Positions 46,585 through 57,333 of a DNA stretch of 64,000 bases are shown here, in pieces. The stretch is taken from NCBI GenBank assembly GCA_031763025.1, contig JASSKH010000003.1, positions 17,038,477 through 17,102,476 on the forward strand, in the 5' to 3' direction. The stretch comes from Macrocystis pyrifera. Its lineage: Eukaryota > Sar > Phaeophyceae > Laminariales > Laminariaceae. Each line of letters begins with the position of its first letter. Position 1 is the stretch's first letter. The notes under the pieces are model-generated. The model did not search any database and was not told the origin of the DNA. It saw nothing but the letters and a program-made list of their open reading frames with translations. The translations under genes and the position numbers were made by a program.

Positions 46585-47117
46585 CTATTATATACCTGGT
46601 ATCTATAGGTTGGGTTGGCGTCGGTTGGCGACGACGCTGTAAAACACGCCTCTCACAGTGTGAGCTAGACAGCCAGGGTACCTTTTTTTTTTTTTTTTTT
46701 CTTTGGCGGCTACCACGGCTGGCGGTCAAGTTAGACAATTTTGTGCGGGGAGAACCTTCCCTCCACACAAGGGCGATGATCGTATCACGTAGTGTGTGTA
46801 TGGTAAGACACCCACGAGACAGTTACATGGTAACGCCAATTGATGTCTCTGGAAGTGGCCACACCAGATAATAAATCAATTCAATGACGCTGTCATCCAT
46901 ATGTAAGAAAATCGGCCTCGAAAGCGGTTCTTAGTAGGATGCAGCTCTTCACCATGCGACTCGCCTAACACCTCACGGCGCTTTGCGCTTGGTGCAAGCA
47001 ATGTCTGCCCGGTCGGTGAAAACTCGACGTGCTCCGCCCCGGCATTGTAGGGATGCGAGGGTTTATGGTGTTGCGATTACGGACATGCATGATAATGAGT
47101 ACCCCCCCCCCCCCCCC
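46585..47117 (+). repeat. Poly-C-tailed SINE, copy 7 (near full length)
   Basis: It runs from CTATAGGTTGGGTTGGCGTC through GTGAGCTAGACAGCCAGGG, GTGGCCACACCAG and the 3' core to a 17-base C-tract (47101-47117). The 5' edge follows C-rich CCCTCCCC. Confidence 0.78.
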
Positions 47118-47680
47118 AAATACCGTACCCGTCGTATTCCTCATTACTGAATACCGCCACGTACAGTGCTGGTGGTGATGATGATGTCTGGGTCGTGTTT
47201 TGTCTTCCCTTCTTGCACCCCTGTGCTTGCCTTCAGTTTGGTCGCGCATATCATATATACGAGGGTACCTGGGATAGGGTTGTGTGTTCCCACTGCTGGT
47301 CGAAGGTCGAATTTTATTTAATCTATTAGCCAACTACTAGAGCTGTCTGTCGGCAGGATTTCACGACAGGTATCTATGGTAATCGGTGGGTGCCATTAAT
47401 AACAGATGGTGGCCAGCCGGCTGGCCAACTTGAGCCAGGCGAGCGAAGCGCCATATCTGCACTCCCCGGTCGAGCCCCCCCCCTGCCCACATAGAAGAAA
47501 TGTATGCCGCGTTCATCAAAGTTTCCTACATGTACGGAAACCCAACAAAGCGGCGAATTTTAAACGTCACGGGACAGCTTTCGCGGACTTGAATTGCGCG
47601 CCGCGCATTGTACATGAAAACCCCTGTTCTGGCAGGCTCTGGGAACTAGAGCCAACTTTTTTGAGAATCCTCGGCAGACA

Positions 47681-48060
47681 TCGATCGACAAAACCAACGA
47701 CTCCGTCATGAAATCTGAACGGAACGCGCTGGTTAGGGTCTCCGTCCCACCCTAGTGACCCTAGTGTCGCAGTGCTCACACCTCGGTCAGTGATTTGTGG
47801 CGTGGGCCGGCCAGGGGTCTGATAAAAAATATGTTTTGGCGCTGGTCTGTAGAAGACAGACGACGAAAATTCTCGACCGCTCTCCGATGGCAAGAAATTG
47901 ACAGTTTTTCAGGTTTGGCGTCGATCGACAAACCCGACGACTTCGTCACGAATTCTGAACAAAGCGCGCTGGTTAGGGGCTCCGACCCACGCTAGTGTCA
48001 CGGTGCTCACACCTCGGTCGGTGATATGTGGCGTGGGTGGGCCAGGCGTCTACTAAAAAC
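47681..48060. repeat. 240-bp tandem duplication
   Basis: TCGATCGACAAA occurs at 47681 and 47921 and each copy continues with GCGCTGGTTAGGG, CTCACACCTCGGTC and GGCGTGG. The second copy extends past 48060 with CTCTCGA-like sequence. Confidence 0.75.
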
Positions 48061-48748
48061 ATATTTATTTGGCAGTTGGTGGTGTAGAAAATGGACGACA
48101 AAAACTCTCGATCCCTCTACATCGGCACAAAAGCTAACTTTTTGAACGTTTGGACGAAAAGCGGAGGACGCCGCGGCCGACCTCTCGCCCTCTGGACCAC
48201 GGATTCCAATGATACATTCGAGGCCATAATTCACACTCATTGGCCTTGCCCACTTTCAATACGAAGCTCGTTGACCGTGGGTTGATTGCATGTCGAGATC
48301 AAAGGTCAATCGTTGCGTTGACTGCGGGTGCGCGATCTGCGAGCAGTGTATGTCTTCTTCTTGCTTGTGCGCGGCGTGACTTCGCGTTTCGCGTTAATAC
48401 CGCGATTTGATTGGTAGATAGCTGGCGTGGCTCGCGTTAGTACAGCGGTATGATTGGTAGATGGCTGGCGTCAACTGCCCCGTGTTATTTTAGACTTGCC
48501 GCAAAGGATAGAAGACGCATCCGGGAAACGACTTTAGTAACTGTATTATTAGTATTAATAGTAGTCCGACCTATAGCTACAGTAGTTGGTGACTCGAGTC
48601 GTGCCGACTCACTGCTTTACGACTTGCGCTCTAACACTTTCGGCGGATGGGGGAGGAAAATATATTTGACCCCTTTTTTGGACCCCTTGTATCCCTTTTA
48701 GAACTGCAGTACCGCTTTGGGAACACATTACTTAGAATTTGACTATCA

Positions 48749-48847
48749 CGGGGGACCATAGTAAATAGGACCAAACATTGCTAATAAAAATAGGTAAGTA
48801 TATAGGTTTTTATGTATACCATAGGTCCTATTAACTATGGACCCCCG
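48749..48847. mobile_element. Tc1/mariner-type MITE, copy 5
   Basis: CGGGGGACCATAGTAAATAG at the left and AACTATGGACCCCCG at the right, followed by TA. The core is nearly identical to copy 1. Confidence 0.85.
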
Positions 48848-51800
48848 TAATGTTGATATTATAGTTTGCCCCCAAATCGAGAATTCGGTGCTAAAAGGGT
48901 TAGGAGATAGCGACCAGAACAATGGTTGATAACTTTGGTGCTGTCAACCGCCTTCGTACGATGTCGCAGCAGTGTGAGGGCCCAGCAGTATTACGGGCAG
49001 GATCATGTTGCGCCCGGACCCTTCGAAGACTCCTTGCGTTGTGATTCAGACACCATGTTGTAGAAAAGCACCCCCCACACACGCAGTGGCCGTCGCTGTA
49101 GTCGTTTCTTTCGATCGTCAATTTTCCTCTCTGAAGTCCGGACAGTTTTCCTCTCTTGCATTTCCGAGAGGGTGGATATACCCGGTACGAAGTGTTACGA
49201 AGTAAACGTGACGTGCCATCATACCAACGATCCAACAAGGGCGTGCAGCAGCACAAAATATGTATCATCATTGCACAGCCGCTTTTTCCCCTCTCACTGT
49301 AGTTGAGAATCGGCTTTGCGATGAGAATGATGAATTGATTTAGTAGTTTTGTGTTTCTTAACAGTTGTATTTCCCTCACAGTCAAACTTTAACCTACTGT
49401 AGTACGATACGTGTCCTTTCATGATATCTATCGATCCACACCAAAATAACGAAAACAGCCTTGACCGGGTCGTAAAACAGAGGATATGAGGGAATTACAA
49501 GCTAGTAGTATTTAGGGGCGAAGCGCCTTGCCCACAAATCCCGGTTTTCTTGGATCTTCGACAGCTCGAGACTGCCGATGGTTAGGTTGATTTTTTTTCG
49601 TCATGGACGGCTGTCACAAATGACGAATGTCATTAGTTTAGAGTGTAAATTTTGACTTTGAGGGAAATACATCTCTTACAATACAAAACCCAATGTTTTC
49701 GATGTTCAATGAAAATGCAGTTCTCAATTAGGAAGATCGGCTGTTATTGGTCATATACTGCGCACTTCGGGTTAGGAAGTAATGAAGTATAGTTGAGCCC
49801 TCGTAATCGATTGGTTCATCCCTCAATACTGCAATCAAGTCAAGTGATCAATCCCTCGATAGTACCAAGTGTTATCAAGCGATCAAGTCCCAAACGGATT
49901 GATGGTTATTGTGTAGAGCGAGCGGTGGGCCGACGATTCAAGTCGGTTGCAGTTAAGACCAGCATCTTTTAATATTTAGATTTGGGCTGTGGCCAAAATC
50001 AGGTAAACCTGATCCATTTGAGAAATGAGGCACATATTAAAATCAAGTAAAAAACGCGCACCACGAGCGGTGTCTTGTCCACGAAAATCCATGAAAAACA
50101 TTTGCGCTTGAACCTTAGACGTGTAGCCTCCAAAATCTGAGTTGTTTTGTTTCTTTAGGGCACAGGTACCACGGGCTCCGCTTGGACCTGCAGAGGGTCA
50201 CCAGGCTTCGTTTGATTCGCCACGGCGGGAGCGCCAAGGGTAATTATTTTGGCGCCCCCCCCCCCCCCCCCTTGCCAGCTTTGAAGCCTCTCGACCATCC
50301 TCGCGGAACCTCCTGCTCGGCATGATATGTTGCCGTACCAAACCTGATACCACCTCAGCGCGGGGTGGAACTGCCCCACGGTGATGTAATATGATTCCTG
50401 TGACCATATAAAACAACAGAGTACGTACGTACATATCACAATAACTGAAGCACATCGTACACCCCAAACAAATAAAGTGAAACCAGCGTACGTATGTATG
50501 TATACATTCTTGCGTACGTACGTACGAGTACATAATTTATACGCAAGAATACAAGAATTGCAACCGAGGGACCCCAGACGCATACGCAGCGAAAAAACAG
50601 TGTACGTATGGCCTCTCTGATTGGTTCAAAATTCACCAAAATCAGTCGAAAGCTATTAATAGACAGAGTAGACAAAGCCAGGTATACCCTGGCCTTTTCG
50701 AGCCAAAATCAGGTACGATGTCAGTCTCCTGGCGAGTGATTTGTAGTTTTTTTTAGTATGCAACTGATTTTGGCCCAAAAGTGGTCAGTTATAGCTGATT
50801 TTGGCTTTTACACCCCCTTTTTAGATGTACAGCATACCGCGTACTTACTTGCTGTAGTGTTTGAAGTTAACACGTCAGATGGTCGCCGTGATGCCGTGAT
50901 GCCACGAAAGTCCGATCCTCGGAACGTGCGGCGCACTACGACCTGACAAGGACTCCCTCACAACACTACCTGTACTCTGTAGTAGCAGACGTCTTGCTCA
51001 ACCCTTGTGCCGTGTAGGGGTGTACCAGGTACATCAGTTGTTACAAGCTGGCGCCTAAGCTCTAGGGCAGCAGCAGCAGTAGCGTGAGCACTTACATACT
51101 TCCGTAGAGCACCAGGTTCCAGTTGCCAGGTACGATAGCCATTAAACGGTACAACGTTTTTCATTCGCTCTTGCCGGCACACCTGGTACATGTTAGTAGT
51201 GCAAATCCGCCCCGGAAAGCTCCTTATATCGGCTTCGCTCATTGGCCAAGGCACCGCTGTAAGGTGAGCTGGCTATAAACCCTACCAGCACTGCACACTG
51301 GCCCCTATCTACCAGGGTATCTAGTGCTGTGCTCAGGTTGGGTTTCCCCGTTTAATGACCTACTGCTGTAGGGTTGACCGTTTCGAGCATCGGATCTGAG
51401 GTACTGCTGTACTCCAGGTATCCAAACATCACAACAAGGAGCTGCATACAACAGGCAGCAACTCATGCGTAGGGCTGTACATTAAGCTGCAGGACGTTCC
51501 AGGAACATCTGGTTGATCTTGTTTAGGCGCATCATATGCGAATCGTCGTGCCTTCATTTTTTATGCCGGTATCATTCGAACCATCCCCGGTTTTGAGGTA
51601 ATTGCCGGCAAGTAATTGGGAAGGCCGAAATGGGGTAATACGGTATGTAATATATTCAAGTCAAGGTAACTATTAATACCATCCGATTCAGGTAAAGGTA
51701 GCTACCATCCCTGGTTAGGGTTGGTTCTATTCGTCTCGTACACGGGGTGTGACCCTCAACCATTTTCTGGAAGTATTACCTGGGAAGTGGTAAGCTACAA

Positions 51801-52421
51801 GCTACAAGCCACTCGTACAGAACGCCGACCGATACGCCCGTCAGGCGCGAGTAACGTCAACCTCGTCAACGTTAGACTTGAACGAGACAACATTACCGGT
51901 AGATTATATACCTGGTATGTACGTCCCACGGAGCACGACTTACTATTGTGTCCGGAAATATAATACACGTTTGGTATGGATAGCAAAGCCCAATTGGGTA
52001 TTATTGTGCCGACCAACGTGGTATACTGTCGGAGGTCAGAACAACACAATGTGCTTGGGCTATCTGAGTGCGTCGTTGTTCATGGTGGTTGGTTGCGGGC
52101 ACCCCGAGTAGATGGCGGGTCCGAGGAACTCAGCGAGGCCGATCGCCGAAGGGCCCCACGATGCTGCTGCGCCTGGCTCTTCCTTCCTCCCTCTCTCCTC
52201 AGAGTAAGAGAGCGGATACATGTGCGAGTGCTCACGTAGTAGTTGTATGGTATGTACTCACGTAGTATGTTGTCATGCTTCAGTATTAATAGTACGTTGT
52301 GCCTCGTACGGACAAGGTATTTATTTTTTCAGAGCTGCTGTCACTTTTTTACGTCCTGGCTTTGCTTGCGGAGGGATGAGGGAGGAAAAGGCGAAGGGAA
52401 AGAGTGTGGGCGGGAGGCGAA

Positions 52422-52520
52422 GGGGAGGGTGTACTCGATATCATGCATGGCCGTATATAGTCGTATGACCATATACCTTCGCATCCCTGGACATCCTTAC
52501 AGTGCCGGGAGCCAGTTCGG
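52422..52520 (-). repeat. Poly-C-tailed SINE, copy 8 (short)
   Basis: The reverse complement ends AGGGATGCGAAGGTATATGG, then GACTATATACGGCCATGCAT and GAGTACACCCTCCCC, the extreme 3' part of the family. Confidence 0.65.
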
Positions 52521-53619
52521 CTCCGAGAAGCAGATTGCCATCAATTTGAAAGAAGTATAGATGTGAACATGCAGAACCAGCAGCACGTGGGGGTGGGGGT
52601 GGTGGGGAGGCTACCGGCCTGCGCGGCTACCCGGAGGCATTGCTACGCCCCACCCACCCACCCGCCTCCCTTCCTGCCTTCCCCTCTCCTCCTGCCCAGC
52701 CTTGACCCCTTTTACGCTGCGCGCACGTTTAGGGAACAAACTACTTGGAATTTGAGTGGGCCCTTTTTGCCGTGGGAAATGGGTTACGAGGGTCGGTAGC
52801 ACTGGAGTATGGAGAAGGAGTTACGAAGCCCTTTAGCAACGCTGCCCATGATGGTATGAGTATATAGACGAAGGGCGCCTTCATCCCCGGACACCAGCAC
52901 CTGCTGCCGCGCCTCAAGCCGCCACCAGCACGCCCTTTATCTGCAGCCACATCGACCCGCTATATTAGAGTCAAGAGTCAAGCGTATTTCCACCATTTTG
53001 CCGATATTTCAACCCTTTTGTCCATACGTCACAACCATTTTATCCACATTTCGACCGTTGTGTCGATGTGCCTTTTTTTTTTTTTTTCTTTTTTAGGAGC
53101 CCCGTCCGTCCGTGAGAATCATTTTGAGCTCAAGAGAGTTGTTTAGTACCCCTATTGTGATGGTGTCGAATATCGATATCGGAATCGATATCGGAATCGA
53201 CTGCGATACGATACTGATGAATGCAAATAAAATATTGATGCGCCTTCGATTTTGGTACATGAAAGCTTTTGTTCAGTATCTGCATAAAGAAACACGGGGA
53301 TGCCAGAGGATGGGGGGCAAAACACGTTCGATACGATACCAAACACCAACCCCTACCTTTGTTTGCTGTTTCCGGTCTGGCCAGCTTTCTGTGTAAATTA
53401 TATTAATAGAGCTGTGTACTGCTGCCGTTTTTTTTTCGTTTTTTTTTCCCCTACTGGTGCTGTAGTGACATCAGAAGTGGTGCTGCGGTAATACGTGTTT
53501 CAGTAAAAAATCAGAGCTGTTTTATGCGAATTTTTGGTGGTTTTGTGAAAAGATCCCGCCCGCCCTGAGACAATCTCCCGACAAGGTCTTCTCCGCCGGG
53601 GGTCTCCGTCGGCTTCGCC

Positions 53620-53960
53620 ATTTACCAACAGAGCATCCACAGATAGGTCCTTTACAGGTAGATCATCTACAGATAGGTCCTCTACAGGTAGGTAGATCAT
53701 CTACAGATAGATCATCTACAGATATATTATGTAGATCTTGAGCTGCCGTTATAATGAGATGCTGTGCGAGATCTGTATTTCTGTATGGCACAGGTCCAAT
53801 CCAGGAACCACGTACTATTAATAGATGAGGCAGATTAGACTGGTCCAAGCGGGCAACATAAAATTGACCTAGATCCTACAGATCACGAATCTCTCTATTC
53901 GCCCTGGAGGGTCTAGATCATCAAGTGGGAAGCGATGATCTGTCTGAGTTTTTCAACAGT
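53620..53960. repeat. 15-bp minisatellite element, copy 1
   Basis: Short irregular array of AGATCATCTACAGAT/AGGTCCTCTACAGGT (53640-53735), followed at 53870-53960 by sequence (TCATCAAGTGGGAAG, CGATGATCTGTC) that recurs near 59690. Related to 57815-58090 and 59450-59720. Confidence 0.65.
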
Positions 53961-55187
53961 TGCACTATTCATTGTTAATACATGGTACGTGGTTTTGTTC
54001 TCCAATGTCAGTACGTACATCGCTCTATTCTTGGCCTTTTATTGGCGCTTAATGCTGCTGCTGTCCCCGCCGCCGCTGTCGGCTTTTGATGGAATATACA
54101 GCAGTAGACCTTCTACATCATATCATAATAACATCATGGTACATCATATCATAATAACATCATGGCGTAACAAAGTGGCAAAGCACGTGGCACCAATCGA
54201 TACGAGTTCCTCCTCATGATTTCCTATCCATCTTTTCATTATTGATCTCGTTTCTACGTTTTTGGCAGTACTTTCCGTTGGTATTCAGTTTTTCGCTCTC
54301 CCTTCTGTGCTTTGTGGTACGTGTTTGGTGTTTTTCAGTTTCGATTTTCTGCTGTGAGGCAAGTGGCTCCTCTAAAGCCGCTCCTCTCGTGTCACCAAAT
54401 TGTGTACCCCCTAGATAGTACATGCACCTGGTATTTGTTTACTTGCGTACTTTTTTCATCGCAAGGAGAGATTAGTGGTGGATAGTTCTCTCTTGTAAAG
54501 CATCGTCTAGAGCGTATATCATACAAATGTGTGAATGAGAGAGGGGTGGAGTGTTTTTTTTTGTTGTTCCAAAGACTACCTGTGCATACACGGTGACTCT
54601 GCTCGTATTCGTACGCGGCAGGTTGTTCTGTCTAGTTTGGCTCTTCCCTGTTGTTCCGTGCGGGACAACCGCCCCCCAGAAGGTGGTACCGGGTATACCG
54701 GTTTATAATAGTGCCTACACCACGTCGCCGCGGCCCTACTTTGCGCGGAGTGACCCTACCCACACCCCTACTATCCGCAAAAATGGTACCAGGTACAAAG
54801 TATTACAATAAGACGCTGGTCTTTTTGGACGCGTGAAAGCCTCTTTTGGCCTCAACATACTACTGTAGTTTAAGTTTAGAGGGGGGCGGTCGGTCAAGGG
54901 TTCAGACCGCTTTACGCATAGCGTCTTTGGCCGTCCTTAGTGACGTCGTAGTTTCGTGTTTTGGTCGCTGTGAGCTCAGCGGGGCGCGCTTTCTGACACC
55001 GTTTTGACAATGCAGCAACCGCGCAGCAGCACAACAGCCAGCTGACGTGGCGAGCAAAGCATGGTATACCATGCGATCGCCAACGTTGGCAACCAGCCTG
55101 GTCTACCCAACTTTGTTCCCCCACTGCCCGCGCCCCCCCCCCCCCGCCTTTTTCGATGCAGCGTGTCTGTTGCACCCCCCCCCCCCC

Positions 55188-55817
55188 AAGGCAGAAGTAG
55201 AAGAAAGGATAGAAAGAAGGGAGAGGCTAGCGCTCAGAAACAAGGTGGAATCAGAAAAACACTTGGAGATATACAGGGGATTGAGGGAAGGAATAGAAAT
55301 GAAAACGTATTTGCATGGCCCAATGGACGTCGCGAAAACGCTGAAACTGCGCTTTCGTGTAGGTGACCTGGACCTGCCAGAAAGAAGAAAGAGGTATACC
55401 AGTAGCAGGGAGGAGGAGGAAGTAGACGGACAGATGTGCCCGTGTGGCAAAGCAATAGAGTAGAACTCACATAGTAGGAGAATGTGAAATATACAAGGAG
55501 GAACGGGATGTGTTAGCAGAGGAGATGAGGAAAATAGACGAATGTGACATGGAGGAGTTTGATACAATGAACAGCAGCGAGAAAACGATCGCTATCCTAG
55601 GAGATAGATGGTGGCCACAGGCGGTCAAACAGGAAGGAGATAGGATTAGCAAAAAGTTTCTATGTAATATATGGAAACAACGTAGTGAGCGCCCAGTGTT
55701 GGAGGTGTCTCTATTAGGAGTAGCTACGGTGCTCCGTCTCGAAAGGGATGCGTGGTCAATGGTCAAATGACTACGGCAAGCAACAAATGAGTACCCCCCC
55801 CCCCCCCCCCCCCCCCC
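55188..55817 (+). mobile_element. LINE-A, 5'-truncated 3' end with poly-C tail
   Basis: It starts right after a C-tract (55175-55187). The translation reads RERLALRNKVESEKHLEIY and LKLRFRVGDLDLPERRKRY, then MCPCGKAIE and HIVGECEIYKEERDVL across one frame change near 55461-55470. CxC, then H-x4-C, is the zinc-knuckle-like tail found after the RT domain of many LINEs. GDRWWPQAVKQEGDRISKK and FLCNIWKQRSERP follow. The element ends with AGGGATGCGTGGTCAATGGT, ACAAATGAGTAC and a 24-base C-tract (55794-55817). The RT palm itself is absent, so the copy is dead on arrival. Confidence 0.75.
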
Positions 55818-55926
55818 TGGTCGGTGAAAACCCGACATGCTCCGTCCCGGCATTGTAGGGATGCGAGGGTCTACGGTCATACGACTACGGCCATGCATGA
55901 GATCGAGTACATCTCTCCTATCGAGT

Positions 55927-55961
<35 letters not shown>
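55818..55961 (+). repeat. Poly-C-tailed SINE, copy 9, inserted at the LINE-A tail
   Basis: It begins TGGTCGGTGAAAACCCGACA immediately after the LINE-A C-tract and ends TCGAGTAC plus a ~34-base C-tract. A short extra ATCTCTCCTATCGAGTAC lies before the tail, as in copies 2 and 4. Confidence 0.8.
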
Positions 55962-56154
55962 TTTCCTTTTCAATGCCGCGTGTCTGTTGCAAACCCCGCG
56001 CGCCCCGCCCCGCCCTCTTGGTGTCACTGGTCTGTTGCAAACCCCACGCTCCTCGCCCGCCCCCTTTCCTCAATGCCGAGTGTGTTTCAACCCCCACATG
56101 ATCCCCGCCCCCTTTCCTCAATGCCACCATGTCTGTTGCAAACTCCACACTCAC

Positions 56155-56197
<43 letters not shown>

Positions 56198-56285
56198 TCA
56201 ATGCCGCGAGTCCGTCGCAAATCCCACACGCTTCCCTCCGAACCCCCCTACTCACCGCCGCGTCTCTGTTGCAAACCCCAGACTC

Positions 56286-56350
<65 letters not shown>

Positions 56351-56420
56351 TCCTCAATGCCGCGTGTCTGTTGCAACCCCCTCTTCTCAATGCCACGTGT
56401 CTGTTGCAAACCCCACCTGC
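55962..56420. repeat. C-tract minisatellite next to the exon 3 acceptor
   Basis: About seven units of TCAATGCCGCGTGTCTGTTG + CAAACCCC, separated by C-runs that reach about 60 bases (56288-56347). A related unit lies at 55150-55187. It is followed by CACACATATATACATATATA and the acceptor at 56465. Long Pro-rich open frames here are by-products. Confidence 0.85.
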
Positions 56421-56465
56421 ACACACATATATACATATATATATATACATCCATGATACACACAG

Positions 56466-57333
56466 GGAGAGCACCAACATCCTCAGCGCGATCGGTGCCG
56501 TGAACATTTTCATCGAGGCCGGGGTGGAGAAGGGTGGGGTGCTGGTCCACTGCGCCGGTGGCCGATCCCGCTCCGCCGCCTTTGTGGTGGCGTTCATAAT
56601 GTCCACGCAGGGGTGCGGGTATGACGCGGCGTACGCCCAGGTCAGGCGGGCGCGACCCGTGGCTTCGGTGAATCGCGGGTTCGAGCAGCAGCTGAGAGCG
56701 TACGGCGCGGCCCACTGCGAGGTGTTCGTGGCGCACCAGATGATGTTGCGCATTCGGGCCGCGACGCTTTTGGACCGACGGAACCTGCTGCTGATGCGTA
56801 GGAGCAACCCGTCGGATGGCTGCAGCAGCACCGGCGGTAGCATCGGCGGTGGCGGAAGCGGTAGCAATGGTGGTGGCGGTGGTGGTGGCGGTGGTGGTGG
56901 CGGTGGTGGTGGTAATGGTAGTGGTAATGGTAGTGGTAGTGGTGGTGAGCAGACAAGGCTTCCTCCACCGATGCCGTCACCGCAACATCAGGCGCCGGCG
57001 TCGGTCGCGACGTCCACCGTCATTAGAATTCCCCCAACCTCGGGCCCGAGGTCTCCACGCGGGAGGGGGCGTTCGCCTGCCGGGGGAAGCCCTGCGACGT
57101 TGTACTGGCAGCGGAGAGGGAGTGCGGGGGGGGGGAGCGGAAACGGGGGCGGCGCTGTTAGCACTGCCTCGGGGGCGTCGGCCCAGGGTGGGTCGGGGTC
57201 GGGGTCGGGGTCGGGGCCGGTGGCGTCCATGTCGGCCGCAGCGGCTTCGACCGCGTTGGCGGCAGCGGCGGCGGCGACAGCGACGGGTGTGGGAAGGGGC
57301 CGCGACGACCCAGCACAATTCTTGCCGAAGGAG
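56466..57333 (+). CDS. Dual-specificity phosphatase, catalytic exon
   Basis: The acceptor ACACACAG completes the split Lys codon, and the donor is GAG|GTCAGT (57334), leaving phase 0. It encodes ESTNILSAIGAVNIFIEAG, then GGVLVHCAGGRSRSAAFVVA with the P-loop HCAGGRSRS at 56548-56574 (nucleophile Cys at 56551-56553, Arg at 56569-56571), then YDAAYAQVRRARPVASVNRG and FEQQLRAYG, the usual end of the DSP domain. After about residue 120 of the exon comes a Ser/Gly-rich region with a GGN/GGTGGC-derived Gly run (56876-56945) and basic Ser-Pro stretches, probably disordered. The frame would stop at 57340 if the donor is not used. Confidence 0.85.

Larger units (their letters stand above)
45090..56465 (+). 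other. Intron 2 of the phosphatase gene (~11.4 kb)
   Basis: GTGAGT donor and ACACACAG acceptor. It splits the general acid from the nucleophile. It holds SINE copies 7-9, LINE-A, a MITE, a 240-bp duplication, a 15-bp minisatellite and the C-tract minisatellite next to the acceptor. 45100-46570, 48070-48740, 48850-52420, 52521-53610 and 53970-55130 contain only AT-rich or mixed sequence with recurring TACCTGGTAC/TATTAATA words and microsatellites (GTAC)n near 46290 and 50415-50530. No nested gene was seen. Confidence 0.75.

Noticed and set aside
48900-49385. 161-codon minus-strand frame within intron 2.
   Set aside because: No domain, no splice support, and ordinary chance length for this composition.
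55824-56456. Long proline-rich frames on + and glycine-rich frames on -.
   Set aside because: They are translations of poly-C tracts and a minisatellite in intron 2.
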